40,565 bases of DNA from Candidatus Scalindua sp. (GTDB lineage Bacteria; Planctomycetota; Brocadiia; Brocadiales; Scalinduaceae), in NCBI GenBank assembly GCA_030748215.1, contig JASMMK010000055.1, positions 1 through 40,565 of the forward strand. The letters are read 5' to 3'. How positions within the stretch are numbered: the stretch's first letter is position 1; each line of letters begins with the position of its first letter. The translations under genes were made by a program, and so were the position numbers. The notes below the pieces were generated by a model. The model did not search any database, was not told the DNA's origin, and worked only from the letters and a program-made list of their open reading frames with translations. Below are positions 31,514-40,095 of the stretch, in pieces.

Positions 31514-33016
31514 ATGAAACCCCTTTTAAGCACGAAACATATCACATTTAAAATCTCCCGCTTCTTACTGCTTGCTCTCGTATTCTCTTATATCATATGT
31601 TTAGAAAACGTATGGTCCACATCTGAAAACGAAAAACTTAAGGTAGAGATTGATGCTATATTACAGAAACATAAGCCAAAAGGTACGAGTGTTGGAATAA
31701 GCATATTTTCAGTAAGCAGAAACAAGTCCCTATACGAAAGCAATTCTAATAAACCGTTTGTAGTCGCTTCCAATATGAAGTTGTTTACAACAGCAACAGC
31801 CCTGGTCTATCTTGGCGAAGATTTCGAATACGAAACCGAAATATACTATAGTGGCGACATTTCTGAAGATGGTGAGCTGGATGGTGATATCATTATAAAG
31901 GGAAGTGGCGACCCTAATATTTCAGGAAGATTCTTTGATGACAACGTAACAGCAGTCCCTGCCCATTGGGCCGACATGATTAAGGAGCGTGGTATACAGG
32001 TGGTTAATGGTGATATCATTGCAGATGACAGCATCTTTGATAGAGAGTTTGTTCATAGTAGCTGGCCAAAAGATCAGCTTTCGAAATGGTATTGCGCACC
32101 GGTAGGTGGTATCTCTTTTAACGATAACTGTGTTGATATTATGGTGAGACCAAACAGCAATCCTGGAGGTTCTGTTTTAGTTGAAATTAAGCCTGAAACA
32201 TCTTATGTTAAGGTAATTAATAGATGTAGAACCACCACGTCAAAATCAAAGCACTCTTATTCAATATACAGGAAACCATTTACAAACCTGATTAGCATTA
32301 AAGGCAACTATTGGTCAAAGTCCCAGTCGAGCAAAGAGTGGATTACCATAAATAATCCTCCCCTGTATATGGCTACTGTTTTTAAAGAAATATTAGAAGG
32401 AAAGAATATTCGCATTATGGGTAAGGCTAGGGTTATAGACGAAACAGATATTTACTCTATTCAAGAGAATAATATATTAGCGACAATCACGTCAAGCTTA
32501 AGACAGTCTATTACCGTGTCCAATAAAAATAGCCAGGGATTCTATGCAGAACAGATACTGAAGACCCTTGGAGCTACCATTAATAGTGAAGGAAGCTTTT
32601 CCGGTGGATTGAATGTAATCAAGGACTTCCTTACAAAATTAGGAATTCCTGAAGATCAGTATCAACTTGATGATGGTTCCGGTTTATCTAAAAAGAACAA
32701 ATTTACGCCCGATACAATAACGACACTATTGAACTATATGTACAGTCACGAAAATGCCGGAATCTTTGTGGAATCGCTTCCAATTTCTGGAACAGACGGT
32801 ACGCTTAAAAATCGCTTAAAAAAAGAACCATATAAATCAAGAGTAATGGCTAAGACAGGATATGTTTACGGCGCGAGAACGCTTTCCGGGTATGTTAAAA
32901 CATTAGACGAAGAAATAATAGCTTTCTCAATATTGGTAAACGAAATCAAAGGAGGCACATGGAAGGCAAAGCGACTCCAGGATATTATATGCAGGTTCCT
33001 GGTGACTTATAATTAA
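31514..33016 (+). CDS. dacB: D-alanyl-D-alanine carboxypeptidase/endopeptidase, PBP4 type
   Basis: This 500-residue protein has a signal peptide (hydrophobic core residues 16-30) for export. The serine site is Ser86-Asn-Met-Lys89 in FVVASNMKLFTTATAL. Domain II insertions follow as in DacB (IIIKGSGDPNISGRFF...VPVGG-like APVGGISFNDNCVDIMV). The third motif is Lys447-Thr-Gly449 in MAKTGYVYGARTLSGYV. The second motif, normally Ser-x-Asn before a Tyr-Ala-Glu, reads Ser340-Gln-Gly342, so the Asn is replaced by Gly. It trims or cleaves peptidoglycan cross-links in the periplasm. It is convergent with uvrA. The substitution may reduce activity; see findings. Confidence 0.9.
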   Translation: MKPLLSTKHITFKISRFLLLALVFSYIICLENVWSTSENEKLKVEIDAILQKHKPKGTSVGISIFSVSRNKSLYESNSNKPFVVASNMKLFTTATALVYLGEDFEYETEIYYSGDISEDGELDGDIIIKGSGDPNISGRFFDDNVTAVPAHWADMIKERGIQVVNGDIIADDSIFDREFVHSSWPKDQLSKWYCAPVGGISFNDNCVDIMVRPNSNPGGSVLVEIKPETSYVKVINRCRTTTSKSKHSYSIYRKPFTNLISIKGNYWSKSQSSKEWITINNPPLYMATVFKEILEGKNIRIMGKARVIDETDIYSIQENNILATITSSLRQSITVSNKNSQGFYAEQILKTLGATINSEGSFSGGLNVIKDFLTKLGIPEDQYQLDDGSGLSKKNKFTPDTITTLLNYMYSHENAGIFVESLPISGTDGTLKNRLKKEPYKSRVMAKTGYVYGARTLSGYVKTLDEEIIAFSILVNEIKGGTWKAKRLQDIICRFLVTYN

Positions 33017-33026
33017 AGATTATGTG

Positions 33027-35864
33027 TCACAAAATACCTTTTAAATAATTTCCTGTATAAGACCCTTTGGTGCCGGCTATTTCTTCAGGGGAACCAGAGG
33101 CAATTACCTCTCCACCTCTTTCACCACCTTCAGGTCCCATGTCGATTATGTAGTCTGCAGTCTTGATAACATCTAGATTGTGCTCAATAACAACTACGGT
33201 ATTTCCCATGTCAGTAAGCCTGTGAAGTATTTTCAGGAGTTTCTGTATGTCCGCAAAGTGGAGTCCCGTTGTCGGTTCGTCAAGTATATAGAGTGTTTTG
33301 CCTGTGCTCTGTTTTGCAAGTTCAGTTGACAGCTTTACTCTTTGCGCTTCACCACCGGAAATTGTCGTACTTGATTGTCCGAGCGTTATGTATCCTAGTC
33401 CCACATTGCGTAGTGTTCTCAATATACGTTCAATACGAGGGATATTTCTGAAAAAATCATAAGCTTCCTCGACACTCATATCCAGAGTGTCGGAAATGGT
33501 TTTCCCCTTATATCGTATTTCCAGTGTTTCCGGATTGTACCTTTTGCCTCTGCATTGTTCGCAAAGAACAAACGTGTCCGGAAGGAAGTTCATGGCTATT
33601 TTCTTCGTCCCCTGGCCTTCACACAATTCACACCTGCCTTCTTTGACGTTAAAACTGTAGCGGCCTGATTTGTATCCCCTTATCTTTGACTCCTTTGTCT
33701 GGGCAAAAACATTTCTTATGTGACTGAATAGATCCGTATATGTTGCAGGATTTGACCGTGGTGTACGCCCAATTGGTGACTGGTCTATCTCGATTACCTT
33801 GTCAATCATTTCTATTCCGGTAATTCTGGTATGTTTACCCGGCTTGAGACGGCTTCCATAAATTGCTTTCATTAGAGTCCTGTGTAATATTTGATCAATA
33901 AGTGTACTCTTGCCCGAACCGGAAACACCAGTAATGCAGCAGAAAACTTTTAGTGGTATCCTGACATCAATTGATTTAAGGTTGTTTTCTCTGGCACCTT
34001 TTATCAGGATAGAGTTTTTCATATCTGCTGTTTTTCTGATTCCGGGGGTTTCTACCTTAAGTTTATGGTTCAGATATTGAGAGGTTAATGCTTCCTTATT
34101 GGAGGTTATCTCCCGGACAGAGCCACTTGCCACTACCGCTCCTCCATGTTCACCGGCACCTGGTCCCAGATCAATTACATAATCTGCATTACGTATGGTT
34201 TCCTCATCATGTTCAACTACTATTACGGTATTTCCGGAATCCTTCAGTTTCTTTAATGTATCAATTAATTTTTTGTTATCTCTCTGGTGTAACCCGATAG
34301 TTGGTTCATCCAATACATAACACGCACCAATCAGGCCGGTTCCAACTTGAGTGGCCAATTGGATCCTCTGCACCTCTCCACCGGAAAGTGTATCGCTTCT
34401 CCTGTCCAGCGTTAAATAATACAGTCCTATATCAAGCATAAAACCTGACCTTGTGATAATCTCTTTTAAAATCCCCTTTGCTATGATCTCCTTTTCTCCT
34501 TTGAATTTAAGAGATTTAAAGAAACCGAAGGCATTTTCTATTGTCATTGAGGTGACCTCAGTTATTGTCTTATTATCAACTTTTACGGATAACGCTTCAG
34601 GCCTTAGCCTTGCTCCTTTACACTCTTTACATGTAGTATAATCCATGTATTTTTCGAGACGTTTTATGACATCCGAGCTGTTTGTCATATCATAAACCTG
34701 CCATAATGCCGGAATAATACCTTCAAAGCGTTCGTCTGTGTTCGCGTTGAGAGATTCGCCATGTAATAAAATATTTCTAATCCTTTTACTGATCTTCTTG
34801 AATGGGGTCTTGGTGTCCATACCAAATTTTTCAGAAAACTCATTTAATAAACTATTGTAATGCCCCTGTGTAATTGAACTCCATTTTGACCATGCATGGA
34901 CAGCACCTTCACTCAAACATAATTCTTCATCTGGAATTATCAATTCTGGATCAAACTCCAGTGTCATACCCAGCCCTTCACACTCCTTGCACGAACCGTA
35001 CGGACTATTGAAAGAAAACATTCTGGGAGCAAGCTCCTCATAGCCTGTACCACAATCAGGGCAGGAATAGCGTTCGCTGAAAACCATATCTGTCCATTTC
35101 CCCTTCTTTTCCCGGGTAATTATCACTACGCCTTCTCCCAGCTCAAGACTCGAATGTATTGAGTCGCTGAGTCTTTTCTGAATATCATCCTTGACTACTA
35201 TCCGGTCTACGACGATATCAATATCATGTAAATTATACCTGCTTAGTTTGACTTCGGCGCTTACATCGATGATGTCTCCATCGACTCTGGCCCGTATAAA
35301 ACCCTTACGTCTGATTTTTTGAAAAATCTCTTTATGCTCACCTTTCTTGCCTTTAATAATTGGAGATAGAATCATAATCTTTGTGCCTTTGGGTATCCGG
35401 GATACTCTGTGCATAATCTGTTCTATGGTTTGTCTTGTGATTAATGTTCCGCAATTATGACAATAGGGGGTACCGATCTTTGCAAAGAGAAGGCGCAGGT
35501 AGTCGTAAATATCAGTTGTTGTGGCAACGGTAGAACGTGGGCCCGTATGGCTTGTGCGTTGTTCTATTGCAATCGTTGGAGGGATACCTTCTATGATATC
35601 AACATCCGGTTTCTGCATCTGATCGAGGAATTGCCTTGCATATGAGGAGAGGCTTTCTATGTAACGTCGCTGTCCTTCTGCGTAAATAGTATCAAAGGCC
35701 AGGGAGGATTTCCCGGAACCGCTGACACCGGTTATAACAACAAGCTGGTCTCTGGGTATGTCTATATTTACGCTTTTTAGATTATGTTGTCTTGCACCCT
35801 TTATAGATATGAAATTGGCAGGATCCGGCTTAATAGAGTTACTTCTTTTTCTTTTTACTTGCAT
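33027..35864 (-). CDS. uvrA: Excinuclease ABC subunit A
   Basis: This 945-residue, double-ABC ATPase begins nucleotide excision repair by scanning DNA for bulky damage. The first Walker A is GVSGSGKSSLAF near residue 46, followed by AEGQRRYIESLSSYARQF. The first zinc finger is CPDCG...CKECEGLG; signature 1 is LSGGEVQRIQLA and Walker B CYVLDEPTIGLHQRD. The second Walker A is GVSGSGKSTLIDQIL; the second zinc finger is CELCEGQG...CEQCRGKRYNPETL; signature 2 is ISGGEAQRVKL with LYILDEPTTGLHFADI. The length is normal. Its start overlaps the end of pepA by 26 bases, so they are co-transcribed and probably translationally coupled. Confidence 0.98.
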   Translation of the reverse strand: MQVKRKRSNSIKPDPANFISIKGARQHNLKSVNIDIPRDQLVVITGVSGSGKSSLAFDTIYAEGQRRYIESLSSYARQFLDQMQKPDVDIIEGIPPTIAIEQRTSHTGPRSTVATTTDIYDYLRLLFAKIGTPYCHNCGTLITRQTIEQIMHRVSRIPKGTKIMILSPIIKGKKGEHKEIFQKIRRKGFIRARVDGDIIDVSAEVKLSRYNLHDIDIVVDRIVVKDDIQKRLSDSIHSSLELGEGVVIITREKKGKWTDMVFSERYSCPDCGTGYEELAPRMFSFNSPYGSCKECEGLGMTLEFDPELIIPDEELCLSEGAVHAWSKWSSITQGHYNSLLNEFSEKFGMDTKTPFKKISKRIRNILLHGESLNANTDERFEGIIPALWQVYDMTNSSDVIKRLEKYMDYTTCKECKGARLRPEALSVKVDNKTITEVTSMTIENAFGFFKSLKFKGEKEIIAKGILKEIITRSGFMLDIGLYYLTLDRRSDTLSGGEVQRIQLATQVGTGLIGACYVLDEPTIGLHQRDNKKLIDTLKKLKDSGNTVIVVEHDEETIRNADYVIDLGPGAGEHGGAVVASGSVREITSNKEALTSQYLNHKLKVETPGIRKTADMKNSILIKGARENNLKSIDVRIPLKVFCCITGVSGSGKSTLIDQILHRTLMKAIYGSRLKPGKHTRITGIEMIDKVIEIDQSPIGRTPRSNPATYTDLFSHIRNVFAQTKESKIRGYKSGRYSFNVKEGRCELCEGQGTKKIAMNFLPDTFVLCEQCRGKRYNPETLEIRYKGKTISDTLDMSVEEAYDFFRNIPRIERILRTLRNVGLGYITLGQSSTTISGGEAQRVKLSTELAKQSTGKTLYILDEPTTGLHFADIQKLLKILHRLTDMGNTVVVIEHNLDVIKTADYIIDMGPEGGERGGEVIASGSPEEIAGTKGSYTGNYLKGIL

Positions 35865-37371
35865 CAGGCATCTTCTTCCAGTTCTGCATCAAATGTGTTA
35901 GTAATCGTACGCCAACTCCGGAAGCACCTTTCCTTATGTATGGAGTGTTTTTTTCTACAAGAAAAGTTCCTGCAATGTCAAGATGGACCCATGGGTAGTC
36001 TTCTACAAACTCACCTAGGAAACATGCGGCTGTAATTGTGCCTGCATATTTGCCACCAGTATTTTTAATGTCGGCTATATTGCTTTTTATCAATTCATAA
36101 TACTCTTTCCATAGTGGCAACTCCCATACCCTTTCATGGCAGTCTTCACCGGCTTGTCTTATCCGACCTTTAAGCTCTTCATTGTTACCAAGCATACCGG
36201 ATGCAAAAGTACCAAGTGCCGCAACGCATGCACCTGTTAATGTGGCAATGTCTATTACGGCATCCGGTTTATACCTTTTTGCGTAGCTGATAGCATCGGC
36301 CAGTATCAGGCGTCCTTCAGCATCGGTGTTTAAAACCTCCACGGTCTTTCCTGACATGCATTTGATAATATCACCCGGTTTCAGAGCACGGCCGCCGGGC
36401 ATGTTTTCTGTACATGGTACCAACCCAATAATGTGAGAGGATGGTTTCAGATTTGAAATGGCTTTAAAAGTACCCAGGACAGCGGCAGCACCAGACATAT
36501 CCGCTTTCATCATATCCATACCAGCTCCGGGCTTTAAGGATATCCCTCCGGAATCAAAGGTAACGCCTTTACCTACAAGAACTATTGTGTCATTGGATTT
36601 TTTCTTAGTATTATATTCAAGGATGATAAATTTAGGTGGTTCAGCGCTTCCTCTCGATATATTTAATATACCGTTCATGCCCAGTTTTTTCATTTCCGGG
36701 ACTGACAATGTTTTACACTTAACTCCGGGTTTCTTTGCAATCTCTTTTGCTTTATTTGCAAGGAATGTCGGTGTTGCGTCGCTTCCCGCCATATTCACAA
36801 TATCACGTGTGAAGCAGACGGCTTCAGCTAAAATCTCTGCTTTCTTTACTACAGATTTAATATTTTTCAGGGTATCGTTTTTCTGAACAACCAGAGAGTA
36901 ACTCGTGATAGCAGGCTTGTCTTCTTTCTTTAACGTTTTGTACATTGTGAAATTATAGAGAGATAACAAGATACCCTCTGCAAATGAATGGGCAACATCT
37001 TCCAGTGAAATTCCTTTTATTCCTAATTTGTATAGTAATATTGAAGGATTCTTAAATTTCTTTCTCTGGACTACTCTGGTGGCGGTACCTGCCGCTTGTC
37101 TAGCTGCATCTAATGAAAAATCAGAAGATTCTCCTAATCCTACCAACAGAACTCTTTTTGGTGTGATTTTTTTATCAGTCGGGATTATCGTCGTTTCATT
37201 TAGTTTTCCTGCAAAATCCCCGTTTTTCAGTAAACTTGATATGGCTCCACCTGATGCTTTGTTGAGGGCATTTAACTCGGAAGGTATTTTCTTTGTATTC
37301 TCAAATAGGCTTATTATGATTACGTCTGTCGATACCTTTTCTACTGCACTAAATGTTGCTGATAACTTCAT
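35839..37371 (-). CDS. pepA: Leucyl aminopeptidase (M17 family)
   Basis: This 510-residue di-zinc peptidase releases N-terminal residues from peptides. The metal and active-site region is VLVGKGVTFDSGGISLKPGAGMDMMKADMSGAAAVLG, with the Lys and Asp ligands. NTDAEGRLILADAISYA is the M17 signature with the Asp-x-Glu ligands. The N-terminal macro-like domain is typical. The C-terminus is a lysine tail (SKKKKK). It is upstream of uvrA and overlaps it by 26 bases. Some members also act as DNA-binding regulators, but nothing here shows that. Confidence 0.96.
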   Translation of the reverse strand: MKLSATFSAVEKVSTDVIIISLFENTKKIPSELNALNKASGGAISSLLKNGDFAGKLNETTIIPTDKKITPKRVLLVGLGESSDFSLDAARQAAGTATRVVQRKKFKNPSILLYKLGIKGISLEDVAHSFAEGILLSLYNFTMYKTLKKEDKPAITSYSLVVQKNDTLKNIKSVVKKAEILAEAVCFTRDIVNMAGSDATPTFLANKAKEIAKKPGVKCKTLSVPEMKKLGMNGILNISRGSAEPPKFIILEYNTKKKSNDTIVLVGKGVTFDSGGISLKPGAGMDMMKADMSGAAAVLGTFKAISNLKPSSHIIGLVPCTENMPGGRALKPGDIIKCMSGKTVEVLNTDAEGRLILADAISYAKRYKPDAVIDIATLTGACVAALGTFASGMLGNNEELKGRIRQAGEDCHERVWELPLWKEYYELIKSNIADIKNTGGKYAGTITAACFLGEFVEDYPWVHLDIAGTFLVEKNTPYIRKGASGVGVRLLTHLMQNWKKMPDASKKKKK

Positions 37372-37544
37372 CTAAGATCCTCCATAAAAGAAGAGAAAAC
37401 AAGTATATTTTTATAGTTCCAGAGCAGTATATTATACTAAATATACACCCATAACAAGAGAACCTTTTTCTTTTGACAATCAAAGTTCTTTGCATTAAAC
37501 TCAATGGATTACAAATAATTTTAAATTCAGCAGTGGGGAATGTG

Positions 37545-38978
37545 ATGAAAACAAGGCTTTTTATAACGCTAATTTCTATTAGTTTTTTAGGTTTATTAAT
37601 AAATGGTTGTGGTGATAATACGCCAAACCCACACGGTGGTATCATGGGTGCCGACAAAGGTGGCGGTGATATGAACTTTGAGCAGCAGGCGTTGAAAAGA
37701 GAGCAGGAGGATCTTGCTAAACTGAAATATGGAAAGAATTCTTACGCGGAAGACATTACTGAGTCAGATAGCGCTCCCACTACAGATCCTAATGAGGTAA
37801 TAGCAACAGTAAATGGTGAAAAAATTCTCCGCCTGGAACTTGACAGGATACTGGATAAAGCCAAAAGAAGAATGGGAAAAGCCAATTTGCACCTTGTTGA
37901 AGAGAAAATCATAAATGACTTGATTACACAGGCTGTACTCAAGCAGTTTATTAAAAAGGAAGATATTCAAATTGATCCAAGTCGTATTGAAAGCGAGATA
38001 GCGACTTTCAAGGAGAACATAAAGAAGAATCCTCAGACTAAGGACAAGAGTCTTGAAACTCTTTTGGAAGAGCAGGGGGGAAGCCTCGCAGAGCTGAGAG
38101 TGGCACTGGATATTTCATTTGCAATAGATGACTATATGGAAAAAACGATATCAGCAGAAGATATAGAACAGTATTTTGCTGAAAACACAGGTAACTTTAG
38201 CGGGGAGACCATTACAGCAAGTCATATTCTCATAGATACAAAAGGTGTAACAGACGAAGCAAAATTAAAAGAGGCAAAAGAGAAAGCTGATAAGATAAAA
38301 AAAGAGCTTGATGGTGGTGCTGACTTTGTGCAGCTTGCAAAGGCATACTCCGATTGCCCTTCTGCAAAGGCTGGCGGAAATCTGGGTCCTATTAAGAGAG
38401 GCGAAATGGTAAAGGAATTTACCGATGTGGCATACGCGACAGAGTTGAATGGCATAAGTGGTCCCGTAAAAACTCAGTTCGGCTACCATATTATAAAAAT
38501 TACAGCTAAAAATGGTGGTGAAGAGGTCAATTTTGAGGATATTAAGGATAAGGTCAAGATTGCACTTCATAACGAGAAGACATTAAATCTGATACAGGAT
38601 TTGCTCAAAGATTCGGAAGTTAAGGTTTTATATACGCCAACTCCATACTATGCAGCAACTTCATCCGGTGGTGGCCATGGCGGCATGGGTGGTGGCGGTC
38701 ATGGAAGTATGAATATGAGTATGCCAGGTGGACATGGAGCGGTGTATGGTGATCATGGTAATATGAAAACGCAGACGTCTCCTCATGGTGGTGCTTCACC
38801 CCATGGTGGCAGTGGCGGCAATCCTAATCCTCACGCAGGAATGCCTATGCCGGGCGGTTCTTCTCCCCATGGTAGTGATGGTGGCACTTCGCCTCATGGT
38901 GGTTCAAATCCGCACGGGCAAATGAGTTCAGTAGAAGGTGGGTCAGGAGAGCAGAAATACTCTCTTACAAATGATTAA
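37545..38978 (+). CDS. Parvulin-type peptidyl-prolyl isomerase lipoprotein with a His/Gly/Met-rich tail
   Basis: The ATG at 37545 (with GGGGA upstream) is preferred to an open start at 37473, because it gives a clean lipoprotein signal ending LLINGC. The 477-residue product has a SurA/PrsA-like N-terminal helical domain (VNGEKILRLELDRILDKAKRRMG, then a long EEKIINDLITQAVLK region). One PpiC domain follows: TASHILIDTKG, then DFVQLAKAYSDCPSAKAGGNLGPIKRGEMVKEF and VKTQFGYHIIKI. From about residue 385 the chain is Gly, His, Ser, Pro and Met, with repeated SPHGG and NPHG units and MNMSM. It should fold exported proteins in the periplasm, perhaps metal-dependent or metal-binding. A short PHGG also follows the lipid Cys. 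Confidence 0.88.
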   Translation: MKTRLFITLISISFLGLLINGCGDNTPNPHGGIMGADKGGGDMNFEQQALKREQEDLAKLKYGKNSYAEDITESDSAPTTDPNEVIATVNGEKILRLELDRILDKAKRRMGKANLHLVEEKIINDLITQAVLKQFIKKEDIQIDPSRIESEIATFKENIKKNPQTKDKSLETLLEEQGGSLAELRVALDISFAIDDYMEKTISAEDIEQYFAENTGNFSGETITASHILIDTKGVTDEAKLKEAKEKADKIKKELDGGADFVQLAKAYSDCPSAKAGGNLGPIKRGEMVKEFTDVAYATELNGISGPVKTQFGYHIIKITAKNGGEEVNFEDIKDKVKIALHNEKTLNLIQDLLKDSEVKVLYTPTPYYAATSSGGGHGGMGGGGHGSMNMSMPGGHGAVYGDHGNMKTQTSPHGGASPHGGSGGNPNPHAGMPMPGGSSPHGSDGGTSPHGGSNPHGQMSSVEGGSGEQKYSLTND

Positions 38979-39312
38979 TAGAACTCCTTCTGTCCGGATT
39001 TTGTTATTCCCTTTCGACGCGACCTTGTAGTTGCAAGGTCGACGTTCGGCCAACGAACCTCGTTAGTCACTCAATTAAGAGATTTAGTTCTTTTTGGAGT
39101 GCAGCGACCGCTTGTCTGCCATCTTGTTGGGCGGGTGTCGCTGCTTTAATACGCATCATCATGGTGATGCACTCCATTTTTTTTTATTGTCGGTTCAGCC
39201 TACAAGATTGAACCAGCTTAGGTGTATTAAAATTAATTTTAATGAATTATATTTTGTCCTCTCTTTTTACAAGAGGAAAGGATATGAATTGTAAACGGAG
39301 TCGGCGTTTTAA
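38979..39312 (+). promoter_or_regulatory. Structured intergenic region upstream of ccsA
   Basis: The 334 bases hold no gene but several GC-rich stems. CGACCTTG/CAAGGTCG pair at 39020-39027 and 39034-39041. GTTCG/CGAAC pair at 39044-39058. GCAGCGAC/GTCGCTGC pair at 39101-39108 and 39137-39144. A GCATCA/TGATGC hairpin spans 39153-39170. A run of nine T begins at 39177. TGGAGTGCA (39095-39103) can also pair with TGCACTCCA (39168-39176), overlapping two of the other stems. This looks like a terminator after the isomerase gene, or an attenuator or riboswitch-like leader. No known riboswitch class was recognised. Confidence 0.55.
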
Positions 39313-40089
39313 ATGGATCCACTGTCAGCTATAAAAATCTCAGTTATTTTGTACTGGAGTGCACTATTAATTTATACCTCTTACTGGATAGTCGGTTTCA
39401 TGGGCAGGGGGATAAGATTTTATGTACTTCTGGGTGGAGTTGTTCTGCACACGGCATCAATTACCTTCAGGGGTATTGCTATAGAGTACTTTCCTCTGAC
39501 AAATAAGTTTGAATCCTTCACCGGATTTGCGCTCGCCTGTTTTAGTGTGCTTCTCTTTTATTCCAGGGTAGAGAGTTACGTCTACAGGATTGCAACGTTT
39601 AGCGTAGGATATATTTTTTATGTTGTGGCTTCTGTCTGCTTCTCTTCCTATTTAATGAAGGTGTCATACGCTCCTCCGCTGATGTTGACGATCTGGTATA
39701 TTCTTCACGTCCCCATATCTTTCTACTGCTACGCATTGTGGACAAGTTCATTTGCTGCAGCAATGGCGAGATATTTCTCCAGCGGAGAGGACAAAAGGCG
39801 GTTTGAGAATATAATAGATGCCGGCTTTCAATATGGATTTATAGCCTTCTCAATATCTATGATTTTTGGTGGTCTGTGGGGATATGTGGCATGGGGCTCT
39901 TATTTCCTGTGGGACGCAAAGTTGCTATGGTCTGTAATTATCTGGTTCTTTTATGCTACATGCATCCATCTTGATTACTGGCCGGCAGCCAGAAAGTATA
40001 AGACACCACTGGCTATAGTTGGATTTGTCATACTGTTGACAACGTATGTAGGTACGAGTTTTCTCATTCGGAGTTCACACAGTTTTTAA
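39313..40089 (+). CDS. ccsA: System II cytochrome c maturation protein CcsA/ResC
   Basis: This 258-residue inner-membrane protein has about eight hydrophobic helices and the WWD-type motif WGSYFLWDAKLLWS (near residues 196-209), which presents heme to apocytochrome c. Histidines that ligate heme sit in VVLHTASIT, WYILHVPISFYCYAL and CIHLDYW. The N-terminal GRGIRFY and FPLTNKFESFTGFALA motifs also match. It lies directly before a ResB-like gene, the usual partner, with six bases between. It would attach heme in the periplasm to the several c-type cytochromes, including those in this window. Confidence 0.9.
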   Translation: MDPLSAIKISVILYWSALLIYTSYWIVGFMGRGIRFYVLLGGVVLHTASITFRGIAIEYFPLTNKFESFTGFALACFSVLLFYSRVESYVYRIATFSVGYIFYVVASVCFSSYLMKVSYAPPLMLTIWYILHVPISFYCYALWTSSFAAAMARYFSSGEDKRRFENIIDAGFQYGFIAFSISMIFGGLWGYVAWGSYFLWDAKLLWSVIIWFFYATCIHLDYWPAARKYKTPLAIVGFVILLTTYVGTSFLIRSSHSF

Positions 40090-40095
40090 TATAAG

